Source: Amblyomma americanum
Lineage: Eukaryota; Arthropoda; Arachnida; Ixodida; Ixodidae
Direction: 5' to 3'
Assembly: GCF_052857255.1 (NCBI RefSeq)
Contig: NC_135500.1
Coordinates: 47,861,772 to 47,925,771 of the forward strand
DNA length: 64,000 nucleotides
The notes beneath the pieces were generated by a model. It was not told where the DNA came from. It searched no databases and saw only the letters and a list, made by a program, of their open reading frames with translations. The translations under genes were made by a program, and so were the position numbers. Positions 18,400-31,480 of this stretch are shown piece after piece (positions within the stretch are counted from its first letter, which is position 1; every line of letters starts with the position of its first letter).

Positions 18400-21300
18400 T
18401 ACCGTGACACTTCCCTCAATCCCAGTGTCGGGGACACAAATGATGTTGTGTTAAATGTTTGTGGGGTTGGCTCCGCATCTGTGTTTTTGTTCAGACAGGA
18501 TCTTCGCGGTTATGCTGCCGATCCTTCCATTTCTGTATGCCCTTGCTGCACCCTGAGAGTCCGTCGCTGTATAATAAATCAGTCTCTGCCGATTTGCCTA
18601 AGCTAGGGATAGAGCTATGGCGATCTCTTCCGCTGCCTTTGCTATCCTTGTGCGCACTGACGCACCGGTGATTATTTTTCCTTTGGCATTCACTACTGCT
18701 ATCGCCCTCGTGTTTTCCTCCGTTCTGTACTTGGACGCAGCCGCTTAGCCGTTGTCTGTGAGGTTCCTCTGTATGCATGCCCACCGGAAAGTGGGCGCCT
18801 GCCCTAGGTGGCCTCCCATGTGCGTTGAGCAGTTTTCTCGCCAACCCGTGGGTAAGTTGTGATGACATCACACGACCACGTGCCCCAGGTAGCCCCCTAG
18901 GTGGCAGGTGAGCCACCAAGGACACGTGGCCTTGTGACTTCATCACAAAATGCACACCGGATTGTGACAAAACTGCCTGCCGTGGCAGGTGGCAGTCGAT
19001 TTAATGACTTGGTCTGTCCGATTTACCGCTTCGGGCAGTCTGCTGGATGCCAGGAAGTTCGCCCCTCACAGAAACGCATCATGTTCACATGAGTTGGCGG
19101 TCACCGGAAACAGCCAACCGGCAATCAAGGCGGCAAGCTAGCCACGGATCATGCAGGGCAGATGCTCTCCGTAGTTCGGCATTCTGCTGCGTCACGTTGC
19201 TGCGCACGCGTACGGTAGAGTAGTAGTACTACTACTAGTAGTAAAGAACGAAAAAGACTCCTTGGGGTAGAAAACAACGACTTGAAGTTATTGAGTGCTG
19301 CCGCAGACTGCAGAATAGCTGACGACAACGCGAGCGTGTGCCTTCGGTGCACCGTGTGCTGGGTAAGTTTCGCGAAATCTTCAAAAGCATGGGATGAGCA
19401 ATCGAAATCTTACGTTTTTCAGTCAACACCCCATTGGAGGGAAAAACTGCCCGTACGTTGCTCATTAAGCGACACCCCGTACTCGGATTATCGCGTGTTT
19501 ATTTACTACGCAGTAAGTATGGTATGACTGCTGCAGAAGATCTACCTTGTACGGTGATTGACTCTACTATGTTCGTTGAGACTTCTACGTTCTTGAACTC
19601 CTTAACGTGAGCTGTAAGCAGGAAAAATTCGGAATGCGTTCCACTCAACTGCAGTCTGTCGCCGGCCGGCCGTCGCTACCGGCAAAGAATGTACGCATAG
19701 TCTCGACAAAAGCGCATATCAGCGGGTTGAATGTTCATCTAGAGCAAACGGGTATACTGTACAAATTTAGCTGCGTATAATCTCTGTAATGCAAGAGCTT
19801 TACCGTAGAGGACTGGCACTCGAATGAAAGGCGCTACAATCCGGCCTTGCGTGTCGGAGCCTCACGTACCGTGTGTGCATGCATGATGATCCGCACTGGG
19901 AAAATCTTTATAATGAGCCAAACGCGAGGTGATGCATGCGTACGGCACTTAGCGTACAGCATTTGTGGCAGGAGGCCCGAACATCAAGCTGTACAGCAGT
20001 CGGCACCGATAAAATCAGCACTCCTTCGGCTGCCGTACGTGACAACTGTGTGGCTACATATGCAGTGTGTTTCACCTATAATCTTATACGATTTTTCATA
20101 ATAAGCTTTTTGAGTCAGAAGAGCGCTTTTTCACCATAGCATTGCCAGCGGTGTGGTGCACCAGTTACAGCTAAGATGCTGTAACTAGCAGACTCGGTAA
20201 CTATTATTCAATAGTTCACTTTTAACTATTAGATTTAGTCTCCTTATTTATGTAGCAATGTGTAGACAATTCTAATATCCATATCAGTTTTTATATTCTC
20301 GAAAAGGCGATTACCTCGAAGCTGTGGTCCAAAAAATTTGGGCTATTTGGACGAGTTATGTGCCCTGGAGGAATTGCTTTTCCGGCAAGCTTCTAGAACG
20401 CGCTTTTATGTTGGCGCGATGGAGCTAAAATTTGATGGCCAAAGCGCGCAGCCTAACAGCGTTTTCGAAATTCTAAAAACTGATATAGGTATTACTTACG
20501 GTGGGCTAAACGGCTTTCAGTATTTAAGGACCCTATGAGCAATAGTTTAAAAGTTAACTCTTCAATATTAGTTTTTATCTCTAAGGTATTGGGGCGCTGT
20601 ACTTAAATACAAGGACTTTCAACAACAACAAAAAAGAACAGGAAGACGAATCAGGTAACGAGCGGGAACTTTCAACTGTCTAATAGTAGTGCTGCTCTCC
20701 TTATATATGCACAGTTAACCAGTCTGCTAGTTAGCACGTCTTAGCTCTATTCTGATGTACTACAGCACTGAAAATGCTATGCCGAAAAAAGAGCTGTTCA
20801 AAGTCAAAAAGCGCATTTCTCAAAAAGCTGTAAAGATTTAGGTGAAACTCCCTGTGCATGCCCGCACAAATGCCTCGAGCAATGTGCTTGTGAGGGCTTT
20901 TAATAACGAAAATGTTTCAATCAATCAAGTATTTCTCAAAGCATGTCCGCCTTTCCCCTGCACAAGAAACAATGAAGACCACGCTCTCCTCTAATCGCTC
21001 TCAACTAACACCTCGCCAATCACGTATACAGCATTCATATATGGGCGCGTCTGAGCGCGTACTCACAGGTGGAATCTGCGGCTGCTCTCGTGAAAGGCAT
21101 CGAACACAATCGCAATATCAGCCGGGGCACGAAATTAACAGCCGAAACATATTGTGAATCAGAGCTATGCGATTGTGATATGAAGCGAGCATTTGTCCTT
21201 TCGAGGTCGGGAGACAATCAATAAAATAAATCAAATCATTCTTTATTCAGCATTGTTCCCCATACAAGAAAAGAAATGCTAGGACAAGAACAAAAAAGCT

Positions 21301-22779
21301 GCAATGAGCAGCTTGACGATATTATTGCCCCTTATTTTGGCAGCTCGGAGTTTTATACACATGCTAAATACAGTGCTATATATTTTAACATGTATAATGC
21401 AATAAAAAGAAAAGAGCGAGAGAAAATGTAGGCTCATGTGTTCAAAATTGTGCACCGCAAAATAAAAGTAAAACAAAAAATGCAGATTTGCGTGTATATG
21501 ATTGAAATACAATCACACACACGCACGAAAAACATATGAATAAGCACCGAGAACTACCGCAAAAGGCGTAATCGCAGGCTGAACATACGATGTGCACCGT
21601 GGATTAGTCAAAACAAGGGCCTGCTTTGCTCTAGAGATCGAACAAAACATCGCATGAAGAAGCGCGACCCGTCTAGCCCACATACAAATTGCCGTGCGCG
21701 CTTTCCTCTACCGTACCACCCCTCGTCGACTGCTAGTTGCCTGAGCGCACAGCGCATGCACACAGCTTTATTGGAAAAAGGTGAATTGGCCGGGATCGGC
21801 CACGAAAGCATCGCGCATGCAAACACACTCTTGGCTGGTAATGATGCGAACTAATTAGCGGTGCAAGTGCTTTCATAGTCATGACTGAATATTGTTTTAA
21901 AAAAAGCAGTAAGTCAGCAAAGACTGACGGCAAGATGAGTGCTGTGTTACTACGTTGACCAATCGAGCTCTGAACGAAATCAACATTTTAACGGTTCACT
22001 CTAACAAACCTACCAGAGGCATGAAAATATTTCACTTATAATTTCGGCTTATGAAGAACCTTTCATTAAAGCAGTAATGAAAGCTTTAAAAGGAACCATT
22101 TTGTTTCACAGCGGGCTTAAGCTCTAGTCTTCAACGTTCTTCATTTTATAATAGCGTAAGATAAACACCAGGATAATTGCTCCCGTGCAGTTCCCAAGCA
22201 CGTGCACTGCTTTTCGAGGAAACCTTCGTTAAGGCAAGTATTCCTTGAGCAAATAAAGCGGAATAGTGCTACACGAAATCATCCTTACGCTCTCTCACGA
22301 GACACGGGACACCAGCCAAATCGTACCGTCCACCCGTCAAGAATGCCCTCAAAAGTGCTTTGCTCGTTACAGTCACTCCAGTCTTAACTGGAATATCAGC
22401 GATGCCAGACAACTTCCAAAAAAGATTCAGGTCAACATGCATACAATTAATTAAACATAGTCTTACGAAGGAGCGAGATTGTTGACGCAGTAATTTTGTG
22501 TTAACAGCAGATATATTCTAGTGTAACGCAAATCCCGAATAAATTGCACTCTCATATTTCTGCTCCATCTCCTCAAAAACGAGCCCCACTCGTTGATGAA
22601 CGCGTCCTCTTCACCACTAATACCAACAACGCTGAAAAACAAAAATGCAAGAAACAATGAAAATAATAATTCAGCACGTTAACTGCCTTGTGAATGTGGA
22701 CTTGACATCCCATATACGTAATTTTTTTTTCAGAGCACTTTTACTATGACACAGTCAGGTCTAAGAGTCGCAGCTTTGC
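18400..22779. other. Long stretch without recognisable genes
   Basis: A 159-residue minus frame at 18,970-18,491 is open but has no known motif; it may be LINE A 5' leader or chance. GC-richer sequence at 18,780-19,010 contains CCTAGGTGGC and TGATGACATCA-type short palindromes. A hairpin lies at 20,163-20,186 (AGTTACAGC/GCTGTAACT). A LINE-tail-like CAATCAATCAAG is at about 20,918-20,931. Otherwise A/T-rich and unassigned. Confidence 0.45.
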
Positions 22780-22935
22780 CGATCTACTATGATATCACCA
22801 GTATTTGTGCATCTGCTCCGAAACTCCTCAACGCACCGTAAATGCCATTTAGAGCTTTCCTTTTGCAGATCCTTTATCTCAACACGAGGTAGCGAAGCCC
22901 ACAGTAATCCGTATTCAAGACAGCTGCTTTTCCTG
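22780..22935 (-). pseudogene. Possible LINE ORF2 C-terminal fragment
   Basis: The minus strand reads SCLEYGLLWASLPRVEIKDL followed by QKESSKWHLRC. LEYG..W......IK.LQK is the pattern of the post-RT region in CR1/Jockey-type ORF2. Too short to classify. Confidence 0.35.
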
Positions 22936-24420
22936 ACAATGGTTTGGCGTCTACAAGTGTTTCACTAGAAGGATTTTGATTTCAGCTTATATTAAATTGA
23001 TAAAACGGGAGCGAGGAGTCCAACGCAATTAAAGTCTATTACGAACATCACTCACGGCTGAAATTATGTAGCGCGCTCACAAGAGCAGAAATTAGCTTAA
23101 ACTCAGTGTACGTGTACGTAATGTTTAGCTTTTAAGATGTTTCGCACAGCTTTAATGCAATCAATTTGTAGTGATAGGCAGATATGACGTTCATTGACTC
23201 CAATTTTTTTTTTCAAATAGTACCGAATTCAATAAACTGGGTGACACTAGAAACAGTAACCAAGGCACAAATTTTACGGCAATGGATTGAGAATTCTGAT
23301 GGAATGGTTCATGCATCAGGAAATAGCTTTTTTCTTTTAGAAGCATGGCGCGATTCAGGTGTCCGCCGATATATGAGACAGATGCTGCGCCATTTCCTTT
23401 CCCCAAAAACCAATTAATATTATTATTCTTTTCGAGGCTAATGATAAGCACTAAACAGTACATTTCACTGGACAGGCGCAACTAGATGACCCAAGCTCGA
23501 AAACAAAAGAAACTATGCCGTATAAACAGACAGGTTTTCATTCATCACCATAAGTTGCTTCGGATGATTGAGACTTTTATCTTGTAGGCACAAAAACTGA
23601 GCTAAACAACAAATCGCATCGCACTAATGAACCCATCTTTAACAAAAACATAAATTCAGTGGTGGAATGGCTCGAATCACCTGTCGCTTGTAGCGTCTTA
23701 CCACGTGCTTAGGCTTGCAGAGCGCTGGCAGTGCGCAATTTCCGTTCAGTAGACACATCTTTTAAAATATTTCGAGAACTCCGCGTACACTCGAGCGATG
23801 AGAGGTGGGAACTGCTGCATCAGCAGTGGTCGGCTTTTGTATGAAACCCTCTTCTGCGCCATCTTCCTCAAAAGTTCAAATGTCTTGAATCTCTTTCGTT
23901 TGCCTCAAACTTCTAAACACTAGGTGCGGCTTTAAAAAAATCCATATTTCTATATTTGCATCTATTTCGCTTGAACTCAACTATTTTGAAACAGAGCTGG
24001 TTTTTGCTTTCTTTCGGAATCTTCTGAAACGTGTGGCCCATAAGCAAAAAACAAGGTTAAAATTTGATATCAGTATTACAAACTGTTACTCTGCCTTACG
24101 TGAAGTATATAATGCTCTAGCATGTACATCGCTTTTTTAGACAGTTCTGTGAATGACATCGAAGTAGAGGAAGGAAAATTTATTGGTATTTCGCAGTGTC
24201 TGACGAGAACTTCCGAACAATGCTTGTAACTGGCTGCAGCTACTCCGACAATTATTCTGTTGCATACGCCACAGATGTAGGGAAGAATTTGTATATTTAC
24301 CCATACTGCGTAATAGCTGACTGCCAGAAAAGCTTCAAACGCATACTGCGATGAAGAGGAGGAAGAGGCTGGACAAGACAAGTCTCATACTAAAGCGGAA
24401 ATTTGGGCTATTTGGAAATT
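22936..24420. other. No recognisable gene
   Basis: A/T-rich with scattered short frames lacking motifs. Nothing supported. Confidence 0.5.
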
Positions 24421-24423
24421 ATT

Positions 24424-24531
24424 CACAGTCAAATTCGCTAGCGCTTGTTTTGACACAGGGACAGAGTCTGTCCTGTGCCTATATGTTATTCTGTCCTCGT
24501 ATCGAAACAAGCGCTAGCAAATATGATTGTG
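24424..24531. repeat. Imperfect foldback with a nested smaller palindrome
   Basis: Arms 24,424-24,466 and 24,489-24,531 pair over about 43 bp, including the perfect block GCTAGCGCTTGTTT/AAACAAGCGCTAGC. Within it, GACACAGGGACAGA and TCTGTCCTGTGCC can form a competing inner hairpin. Confidence 0.75.
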
Positions 24532-27500
24532 AAGACAAGTCTCGCCGCTCTCGACGTCTCCGAGAACGGAAGACCTGTGGACACACCGAAAGCGCGGAAA
24601 ATGAGTGCACATGGGCAGAGAGGCGCACGCAAAAAGAATGCAAGCAACCCGAACTCTGCAAGCACCGAAGGCTATGTCGCCCCGTACACAGGCGTCATGA
24701 CCTTGGAACACTGTTGGGAAATATATGTTGGGTCACGTTCCCTCAGTCAGAGGAGAAAAGGGAAATAGGGCAAGCGCGGCTCCCTGCCGAACAAAAGCAG
24801 GGCGCGAAGCGATGTTTTTTAATATAAATTTTGTGGTTTTACCCTTCGCTTTCAGGTCACGTGCCTGTATATTTGAATTGACTATTTGCCCCCCTTGAGC
24901 TGAAGACGAAGCCGCTGTTGGCCACGCTTGTGGTAGTTGTGGCAGGGTGGTGTGCGTGGGAGTCACGGCGGGCGTTCCTCTTTTTACGTTGTGCGGGCCC
25001 GTATGCGTTTTGAGTTCTTTTGTGCTCAGCGATTACTTCATCGCACTCTATTCGTCAAGGTGCGACGCTGCAGTTAGCGACATCTTAGCGGAAGAGTCTA
25101 CGTCTGAAGCAAACAGCGCACGCCAGATCGTCGCGGCACAGCTCATCGTACAGATTTTTGGCGCCAAATTTGAAGCGTTCATGTAAGGGACCTATTCATT
25201 TGGTCATATTTGTTTTTTGCCTGCCATAAAATCATGTTGTATTGAGTAACGATGCTTTATCATGGATTGTGCGCGCGAGCCGCTACTCAATTGTTGCTAT
25301 TTCTTGCTTTGAGCCGGTTGCGTACATGCCGGAGGGAGCCGATTCATCTACAACACAAGACCGCACCGGCGCAATGTGCATCTTTCTGATGCTTCCTTTC
25401 TCAGCAGGCTATGATCCTTCGTCTCCTCTGCTGAAGAACAATGCCTGTCGTCTCTTTAACGCAACGCATGTGTCCTTGCTCACGACCATTCAGTCAGGTA
25501 TATCTAAAGCACAGTCTCAATTTAGAAAAGGGCGAGTAAATTAGTGTGCGCGCTTCAGTGGCACGCGTAGCGTTCACATCTACCGCAGCACTGCATCCGA
25601 TTCTCATTGGACAGTAATCCTGTTATAATTTTAGCGCTGCAAGAGAACAGCTCCTGCCCGGTCGCTTTTTTTCTTCTCTATTGTGGGCGAATAGATGGCC
25701 TCATTTTTTTTTACCATGGAGTAGAAATAAAACGATAAAACAGTAAATGTGAAACACACACCTTGCAATATTCTTTGCTAACCCAGAAAGGGACTTATCA
25801 TGCCATCAGTTCTAGCTTATTCGAATTGCAAGGTATGCGTGCGAATGGTGTTAAGTTGATATGTAATTCACGCTGAGAACTAATGGTGAAAAGTGGACTT
25901 GTTTAGTTCTTTTGACAAGTGAAAAGGTCTGGTGACTGAATATTTGATCACAAATGCATGCAGTCTACGTCACATCTTTTTGTGCTCTTGTGTTTTCTTA
26001 AGTTCTGTTCAGCACTCAATCCTTATAGGAGAGTGCAGATTTTAAGTTCGATGGCACTCTAAGAGCCTGAAATGGAGAATATGCTTGTTTTTCTGTTATG
26101 AATATTTTTAATCTCGTAAACAGTAACAATATTGTTCTTTCTTCCTTCTGCAGTCGCTGTTGTTATACAATATTTGAATTTTATGAGGCACTTAGTGACA
26201 ATTCACTGGTATTTAGCCATTGTAGTTTAGAAGTTTGTGTACGCTGACTGTGCCAGCAGCTGTGTTGTATAAACTAGTGCACTCTTTCAATTATGCCTCT
26301 TATAAATGCGTGAAAAGCGCTGTAATGAATAAAATATGCAATCGAAGGTTGTAATTTCTCGTTGTCAAAATATCCCTGTTGTTTTTTGAGCATGTGTGTT
26401 GCCATTATGTGTTTTAATGGATATACAAGTTATGACCAACCGTTACACTAATGCTATGAACGACGCCTCTATTGCAGTGTACCTGATAGTAGGACGCATG
26501 CAAAGGTACACGAGCACTGTCGCTCCTGGCATTGAACTTCAACCTGGCTTCTTCCAAACTGCACAAGTGGTCGTGACTAGATTTTTGTGTATGCATTTTA
26601 TTATGTAATTATGACTTTTTAGCAAGTTCATTGTCTGCTGTCCTTCAATTAACATAGCCAGCCATCTTGTGCAGCTACATCCCTTTCATTACACATATCT
26701 TGGATCCATTAAAGGATTTGGAGGACTTAGTAGTAAAGGAATTTTTGAAAACAGTCTGAATAATTGTGACCTCTTTTTATTGCGTGAAGTATCAATGCAG
26801 TTCTTTCTGCAAAAGTAGGCTGGACTTCAGCAAATATTTCATATTGAATTAGTTTGAGGGGCGCTGCGTGCAATTCACGTGTGGCGAAAGTCAGAGAAAA
26901 TGATGCACAGTTATGGTAATGCTCGGTACGGCGGCATGCTACCGAGCTAGTCTGATTAGCCCCATTTCTGCATGTAAAGCTAAATGTGATGTGCAGCTGT
27001 GTGAAGCTGTTAATCTTCTATGGACTGTTCACACTGCCTTTCTGCAGAAGGATGGGGTTGTTTCCTGATGTGAATAACTTCCAGCAGCTCGCATGAATCC
27101 ATATTAGGTTGTATATTTGCAGTAGAGTGTTCCTAAACTTTAATTAAGCTCAGGTGACGTGTACGTGATAGCAGATATAGTTTTAATACCCATTCTTGCA
27201 CGCTGTCAGTCAATATTTACAATTTCATTATGCTAAGTATCTCAAAGATGTTATGTAGAGGTTGCATTCTGCTGTTCCGGCAAAATGTAATTCATGAAAA
27301 TTACTGCTGCTGCTCTGCTGCATGCATTGATTGAAGCAGCACCATGCATATAAAAAGTCAAGGTATGTAATTTGCTCAAGCAAAATAGTGCTTCAGAAGG
27401 AAATTAATTTATGCTCATTGCGTAGCTAACGTAGTTTTTCAGTGAAAGCGAGTCCAATAACCGAAGCTTTTTGCACATTAATAATGTAGAGGTATAGTAT

Positions 27501-28779
27501 TCAACTTGTTATGAACCTGAGTAAATGCTACCTTTATTATAATGGTCCGTATAACTTTGTGTGTAAAACATCCTCATTACCCTTGAGTGGAGAAGACTCG
27601 TTAGATGTGTAAGTTCCCCTTATTTATTATTTTATATTCGTTATTTATTGCTTATGTATTGCATAACTTGCGAAATACAAACAAAAATTGATGGAACCAT
27701 AGACATTGGTTTACTAGTAACTGGTGTTATTATTTCACTTTTTGCCGGAATCTTTTCCTTGTTTTCCAGGAGCAGCACGCTACAATATATAGCGCATAGC
27801 CTTTGTGTCAAGTCGAAGCCTTTCTCCAGGAATTTAAACTCTATGAAAATATGGCGACAATGGAATACGCTCTGAAATGTCATTACAGCCACAAGCTTAA
27901 TGCTGTTTACTAATAGGAAATGAATTCACAAGCAATATATGCGGGCATAGCGGAATATACTGAAAATTACAGCTGGTGATATCACTCACTGATGCTCAGA
28001 TAATCAACTACACTTGCATTTAGAAAAGAAGTTCACACTATGGCAACAAAACATACAGTGGCATCCGAGACCAGAGGATATTTTTACCAGGGGCTGCATC
28101 AAACCTTAGCCACTCTAGAAATAGGCCACTGGGAAGGTAAATTCTCAAAGCATAATGAAAATTCGTAGATGATGGAATTGAAAAGCAGCAAACAAGAGCA
28201 GAGGTGAAGGCGTGGGAATAAGACATGATTTAACAATGAAAGCAAATTAAAATATGGAGAACTAAACGCATGATAATGGAGGGGGATTTGTTAAATTGCA
28301 TTTAATTTTCTCACCTTTTACTAGTTCTCGTTGCAGGCACATGTTTTCTTTCTTGACATGACCCTCAGAGTAGTCCGGTGTCCGGGATGCCTGCAGTTTG
28401 ACACTGCAGCTAGGAACAATATTCTTGCTTCATCTGATTCCTAAGTGTTTTTTTGTTTCGTTGGCCACAGCGGGAATTTTTTTCTTGAGAAGCCAGTATG
28501 CTTGTGATTATGTGAGCACATCGAGTGATTAAGCTGCAGTCATTTGGACATGGTTTGTTTTTCCTGCGTATATTTTCTGATCTTGGTTGTCATTAATAAA
28601 CAGAAAGCCGCACTTTTGGAATTTATTTAATGCATCTCTCTTTACCCCTGCCTTCTGTGCAGTTTACATTTTTAGACATGAACTATCTATGCCCATTGGC
28701 ACGACGTACAGAGCATTGAGGTTGGAAAATTTTTTACATGTTTTCTTCTATGTGCAAGTCAAATACATGTCGCATACTA
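24532..28779. other. Long stretch without recognisable genes
   Basis: Open frames at 24,351-24,827 (+), 24,947-25,186 (+) and 25,242-25,544 (+) lack motifs or repeat support. From 25,600 to 28,780 the sequence is A/T-rich with ordinary oligo-A/T runs. It could be intergenic, intronic or an untranslated region of a gene outside the window. No evidence decides this. Confidence 0.45.
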
Positions 28780-28800
28780 CCCCCCCCCCCCCCCCCCCCC
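28780..28800. repeat. Homopolymer C21
   Basis: A run of 21 C, 205 bp upstream of a G15 run at 29,006-29,020. Length is likely variable and prone to assembly error. Confidence 0.9.
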
Positions 28801-29005
28801 TGTATAGAGAAAACTGCCAGGGCCATTGCTGTAATATGGTCTAACATGTGGCAAAATAAATTCGAATGTGTTTCTTTCTTCGATTGTTTTATGAATCTTT
28901 TGAGTGCGTTGTGCAATAGTACCTGCACCTGAACACAAAATGACAAAGCCTATCTCACATGGAGTATTTGTCGCAACATTGGAACAGTGATTTTCTGACG
29001 AAGGT

Positions 29006-29020
29006 GGGGGGGGGGGGGGG
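29006..29020. repeat. Homopolymer G15
   Basis: A run of 15 G, complementary to the C21 run, so the two tracts form an inverted homopolymer pair. Confidence 0.9.
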
Positions 29021-30350
29021 CATGCATGTGCACCCGTCTCAATGCTCAGATAAAAGGATGAAGTGTCTGCGCAACCGTAGATTAAAAGCGACAAAGATAT
29101 TCAAGCTCAGGATTCTTGGACATCAATTTTAATTGTTAGTCAATTCTGGAATACTATAAGGTAGTATTATGCAATATTGAGGGTAATGGGTCCTGCTTCG
29201 AACGTGTAGCAACATCTTTCTTTTAATGTTTGTCCACGCTTGTATCGCAGAGTAAAGCTTTTCATAGAAAAACAATTGGGAAAGTTTTTGGCGACAGTAA
29301 AAACATTAAGATCACGCCTGCTGAGTAGGGATCTGCGGATATATTGATTTTTATAGTGAAATGTGACGATACATTAAAAATATTACATTCGTGAACAACT
29401 TCTCGTTGAGAAATGCGCTTGTCCAGAAATTCCGAGAATGACTTGGAATCTGGGAGTGAGCGCGCTGAAAGTTATTTTAAGGCTAAAATTATATTCACCC
29501 GTTCATAATAAAAACACATTATGACGATGAATCTGCCCACCTGAGCAAGCAATGAGCAATAGGTTGAAGTTCAGAACTGCGAAAACGGAAAGAAGGATTC
29601 TGGGCGAGGAACTGGCGAACCTGCCGCAAAAAGAGTGCAAAGAGAGCTGATGGCAAGCACAAAAAATAAAAATGCGCTCAGTGCCGGACAGTTCGAGAAA
29701 GCGACGAGCGAAACGTGGTTCGGGAAGCGGCGCACGTCGCCGAAGTCTCGATCTGTCGTGACACGAGGCGATCAAGTATGGCGGAGAACAATTTGCCAGC
29801 GCAGCACATCACCCAGATCTCGGACATGAGAAATGGAGAGTTTCAAGAAGAGCACCGGGTAAAAAATGCGACGACATCACTTTGTGACCGGCCTGATGAC
29901 ACCATGAGATAAGAAATACTTCGAATTTTCTCCGTTCAGCACAGGCAGCAGGAGAGAGTTTAATGATCCAGTCGGCACTCCCGTCCAGTCGATGGCGGCG
30001 GTTCGCTGACGTTGCTAAAGCCGCCAGTTGAAAAAAGCCGAAAATCAAAAAGAATGCTGCGGGTAAAGGAATAATGGAGACAAAAGCACACTGAACATGA
30101 ACGAAAACTGAACGAGAACTGAAAACTAACCAAACGGCTCCAGTGTCGGGGCCATCAAGCTTTTATCGTTCTTTGCACCGGCACGCAGCTGGCGTGATAA
30201 ATGGGGATGTCGCCGAGCATCGGACGCATAGTGTCCAACCAAGAAGCTAAAAAGCACTGCGTAATGAATATAACCGAGGTGTTATGAGTTCGCTAATAGT
30301 GAAATTTCGTTTCCTATATAAAAGAGGCGGGGAGACGATAGATAATAATA
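29021..30350. other. No recognisable gene; TATA-like site near 30,315
   Basis: Ordinary sequence. CCTATATAAAAGAGGCGGGG at about 30,312-30,331 looks like a core promoter TATA box, but no transcript start or gene can be assigned. The minus-strand TGGCCCCGACACTGGAGCCG (near 30,140-30,160) is PBS-like but has no LTR beside it. Confidence 0.35.
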
Positions 30351-30355
30351 ATAGT

Positions 30356-30356
<1 letters not shown>

Positions 30357-30387
<31 letters not shown>

Positions 30388-30388
30388 T
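30357..30388. repeat. (TCA)n microsatellite, 3' tail of the RTE element
   Basis: About ten TCA units on the plus strand, read as (ATG/TGA)n at the 3' end of the minus-strand element. Confidence 0.9.
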
Positions 30389-30434
30389 AGCCTGACTGCA
30401 CCGACTGCAGGGCAAAGGCCTCTCCGATGTCTCT

Positions 30435-31480
30435 CTAATTAACCCTGTCCTTTGCCAGCTGCGCCCACCCTATGCCTGCAAACATCCTAATCTCATCCGC
30501 CCACCTAACCTTCTGCCAGCCTCTGATACGCTTGCCTTTTCTTGGAATCCACTCCGTTATCCTTAAGGACCAGCGGTTATCTTGCCTTCGCAGTGCATGT
30601 CCTGCCCAAGCCCATTTATTCCTCTTGATTTCGACTAGGATGTCATTAACACGCGTTTGTTCCCTCACCCACTCCGCCCGCTTCCGGTCTCTTAACGTTA
30701 CACCTTTCATTTTCCTTTCCATGGCTCGCTGTCTTGTCCTTAACTTAAGTGGAACCCTTTTCGTTAGTCTCCGCCTTTCTGCCCCGTAGGTGAGTATCGG
30801 TAAGAGGCAGCTGTTGCACAGTTTTCTCTTGAGGGATATTGGTGACCTGCTATCATGATCTGAGAGAATCTGCCATATGCGCTCCACCCCATTCTTATCC
30901 TTATAGTTATTTCCCTCTCATGATCCGGATCAGCTTTCACTACCTGCCCGAAGTAGAAGAATTCATTTACCACTTCCAGTACCTCATTGCAAATTGTGAA
31001 GTGCTGTTTCCTGGCTGGACGGTTGAACATTACTTTGGTTTTCTGCATGTTAATTTTTACACCCACCGTACTGCTCTTTCTAACTCATTGATCATGATTT
31101 GCAGTTCATCTGCCGAGTGACAAAGGAAGGCAATGTCATCAGCGAATCGCAGATTATTTAGGTATTCTCCATTAACTCTCATCCCCAACTGTTCCTCGGA
31201 ATACCTCCTGTAAACAGGCGGCGAATAGCATTGGCGAGATCGTGTCCTCTTGCCTGACGCCTCTCCTTACCGTAATTTTTTGGCTGACTTTATGAAGGAC
31301 TATGGTAGATGTACAGCTCCTGTATATATCTTCCAGTATTTGGACATAAGGCTCATCAACACCCTGATTCCGCCATCTCTGTACGACTGCTGAGGTTTCC
31401 ACTGAGTCAAATGCTGTCTAATAATCAATGAAGGCTACATATAGGGGTTGGTTATATTCTGCGCACTTCTCCATCATCTG
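30435..31480 (-). pseudogene. RTE-type reverse transcriptase, C-terminal two-thirds
   Basis: Frames in order: FIDY-stop-TAFDSVETSAVVQRWR (a stop replaces the residue before AFDSVE), then VRRGVRQEDTISPMLFAACL (31,402-31,172), LRFADDIAFLCHSADEL (about 31,150-31,100, catalytic FADD intact), INMQKTKVMFN (31,066 on), and LLPILTYGAE, RQRAMERKMKGVTLRDRKR and WAWAGHALRRQDNRWSLRIT (30,887-30,435). The last block is the hallmark C-terminus of RTE elements. At least two frameshifts and one stop inactivate it. Confidence 0.88.

Larger units (their letters stand above)
11632..18400 (-). mobile_element. LINE A (CR1/L2-like) with 2A motif, split by a Penelope-like element
   Basis: A non-LTR element read right to left: repeated 5' leader (18,365-18,021), ORF1 with a 2A-like motif (about 17,968-17,165), endonuclease (about 16,780-16,500), linker and RT start (15,951-15,350), then after the inserted Penelope-like element the rest of RT and the C-terminal region (12,960-11,970). 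The 3' UTR has a hairpin (11,674-11,715) and a short GAATT-type tail. Without the insertion it is about 4.4 kb. Many frameshifts mark it as old. The 5' boundary is approximate. Confidence 0.8.

Noticed and set aside
18491..18970. 159-residue minus-strand ORF as a gene
   Set aside because: No recognisable motif. It may be part of the LINE A 5' leader. Left as unassigned.
24351..24827. 158-residue plus-strand ORF as a host gene
   Set aside because: It spans the foldback at 24,424-24,531, has no domain, and competing frames on the other strand are equally long.
30130..30335. LTR with PBS (TGGCCCCGACACTGG) and TATA box
   Set aside because: The two signals point in ways that do not form one LTR, and no paired repeat is present.
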